Source: Dipteris shenzhenensis (Eukaryota; Polypodiophyta; Polypodiopsida; Gleicheniales). From it: 64,000 bases of DNA. The position numbers and the translations under genes were made by a program. The notes below the pieces were generated by a model. The model did not search any database and was not told where the DNA came from. It was given only the letters and a program-made list of their open reading frames with translations. The DNA is taken from assembly GCA_047967505.1 (NCBI GenBank), contig CM106539.1. One strand, 5' to 3'. Shown piece by piece: positions 63,906 to 64,000 of this stretch (the stretch's first letter is position 1; each line of letters opens with the position of its first letter).

Positions 63906-64000
63906 AAGGGACAGAAGGGGGAAGAAGAGCAAGAGGGAGAGAGTGTGAGAGAGAGAAGACTCAAGTGTGCGGGTGTGAAGTGATAAGCCACACCACAAAC
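63906..64000 (-). repeat. Start of another C/D-family LTR and adjoining purine tract, antisense to C
   Basis: From 63944 the sequence tgtgagagagaga...gccacaccacaaac matches the primer-side end of the D LTR (14 identical bases at the right). The purine-rich 63906-63943 resembles the leader next to the D primer site, but the primer site itself is missing. The LTR runs off the window. Confidence 0.7.

Noticed and set aside
63906-63943. Purine-rich tract as the 3' polypurine tract and 3' LTR of element C
   Set aside because: The following LTR sequence matches the primer-side end of the D LTR, whose orientation is fixed by the primer site, so it is antisense for C.
1-64000. tRNA, rRNA, CRISPR or organelle-derived segments
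   Set aside because: No cloverleaf, rRNA core or direct-repeat/spacer array was seen; tRNA-like strings are only retrotransposon primer sites.

Overview
The window is plant nuclear DNA, probably from a land plant with a large, transposon-filled genome (a fern, lycophyte or gymnosperm type; the species cannot be fixed from the sequence). The signs are GT-AG introns, LTR retrotransposons with initiator-Met tRNA primer sites, 5'-truncated LINEs with a zf-RVT domain, and very little coding DNA.

The one host gene I can support lies on the minus strand and is almost hidden because it is split into very small exons. I assembled eleven exons between 50573 and 7182, all with consistent reading phase and nearly all with canonical splice sites. 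Joined, they give 344 codons ending in a stop. The product resembles the C-terminal three quarters of a plant family of secretory or membrane coiled-coil proteins (Arabidopsis At2g24420/At4g31340 type): coiled coil, a WLPPW motif, a region of repeated Pro-His/Pro-Tyr segments, one C-terminal membrane helix and a basic tail. The N-terminal exon(s) were not found and may lie beyond 50573 or outside the window. Three introns are large (about 14.9, 12.4 and 8.6 kb) and hold most of the transposons.

Layout on the + axis. 1-7181: sequence downstream of the gene, with a GA microsatellite, a decayed Copia fragment and two diverged duplications. 7182-7263: last exon. 7264-19663: last intron, holding LINE and Copia scraps, a decayed Gypsy element (gag, integrase, 3' LTR) and Copia element A (13083-19146, minus, TSD ATCTC) nested in the Gypsy LTR. 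19664-19909: two exons. 19910-28463: intron with a TSD-flanked repeat (R1) and two LINE copies in opposite orientation. 28464-30762: a cluster of six exons. 30763-35516: intron with R1 arrays and LINE scraps. 35517-35630: exon. 35631-50501: intron with R1 and LINE pieces, a Gypsy gag scrap and Copia element B (43007-48808, minus, TSD ATATG), whose gag contains an inverted segment. 50502-50573: exon. 50574-64000: upstream side, with a deleted relative of element A (A2, plus), an older Copia RT fragment, an LTR-like segment, and a head-to-head pair of a third Copia family (D minus, C plus), with C joined on both sides to LTR sequence in the opposite orientation.

Two signals stand out beside the hidden gene. 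First, the 5' leaders of three Copia elements (A, B, D), between primer site and gag, are packed with GTAC/GTACGG motifs (about 28 GTAC in 410 bp in A and about 20 in 330 bp in B). Second, R1 is a repeat with a 556-559 bp unit that occurs in 1.3-1.8-unit tandem form, once with a perfect 13-bp target duplication, and again as scattered, inverted and strongly diverged pieces inside the introns of this gene. Internal rearrangements recur: an inversion in B, reversed orientation of C relative to its flanking LTRs, and large internal deletions in A2, C and D.
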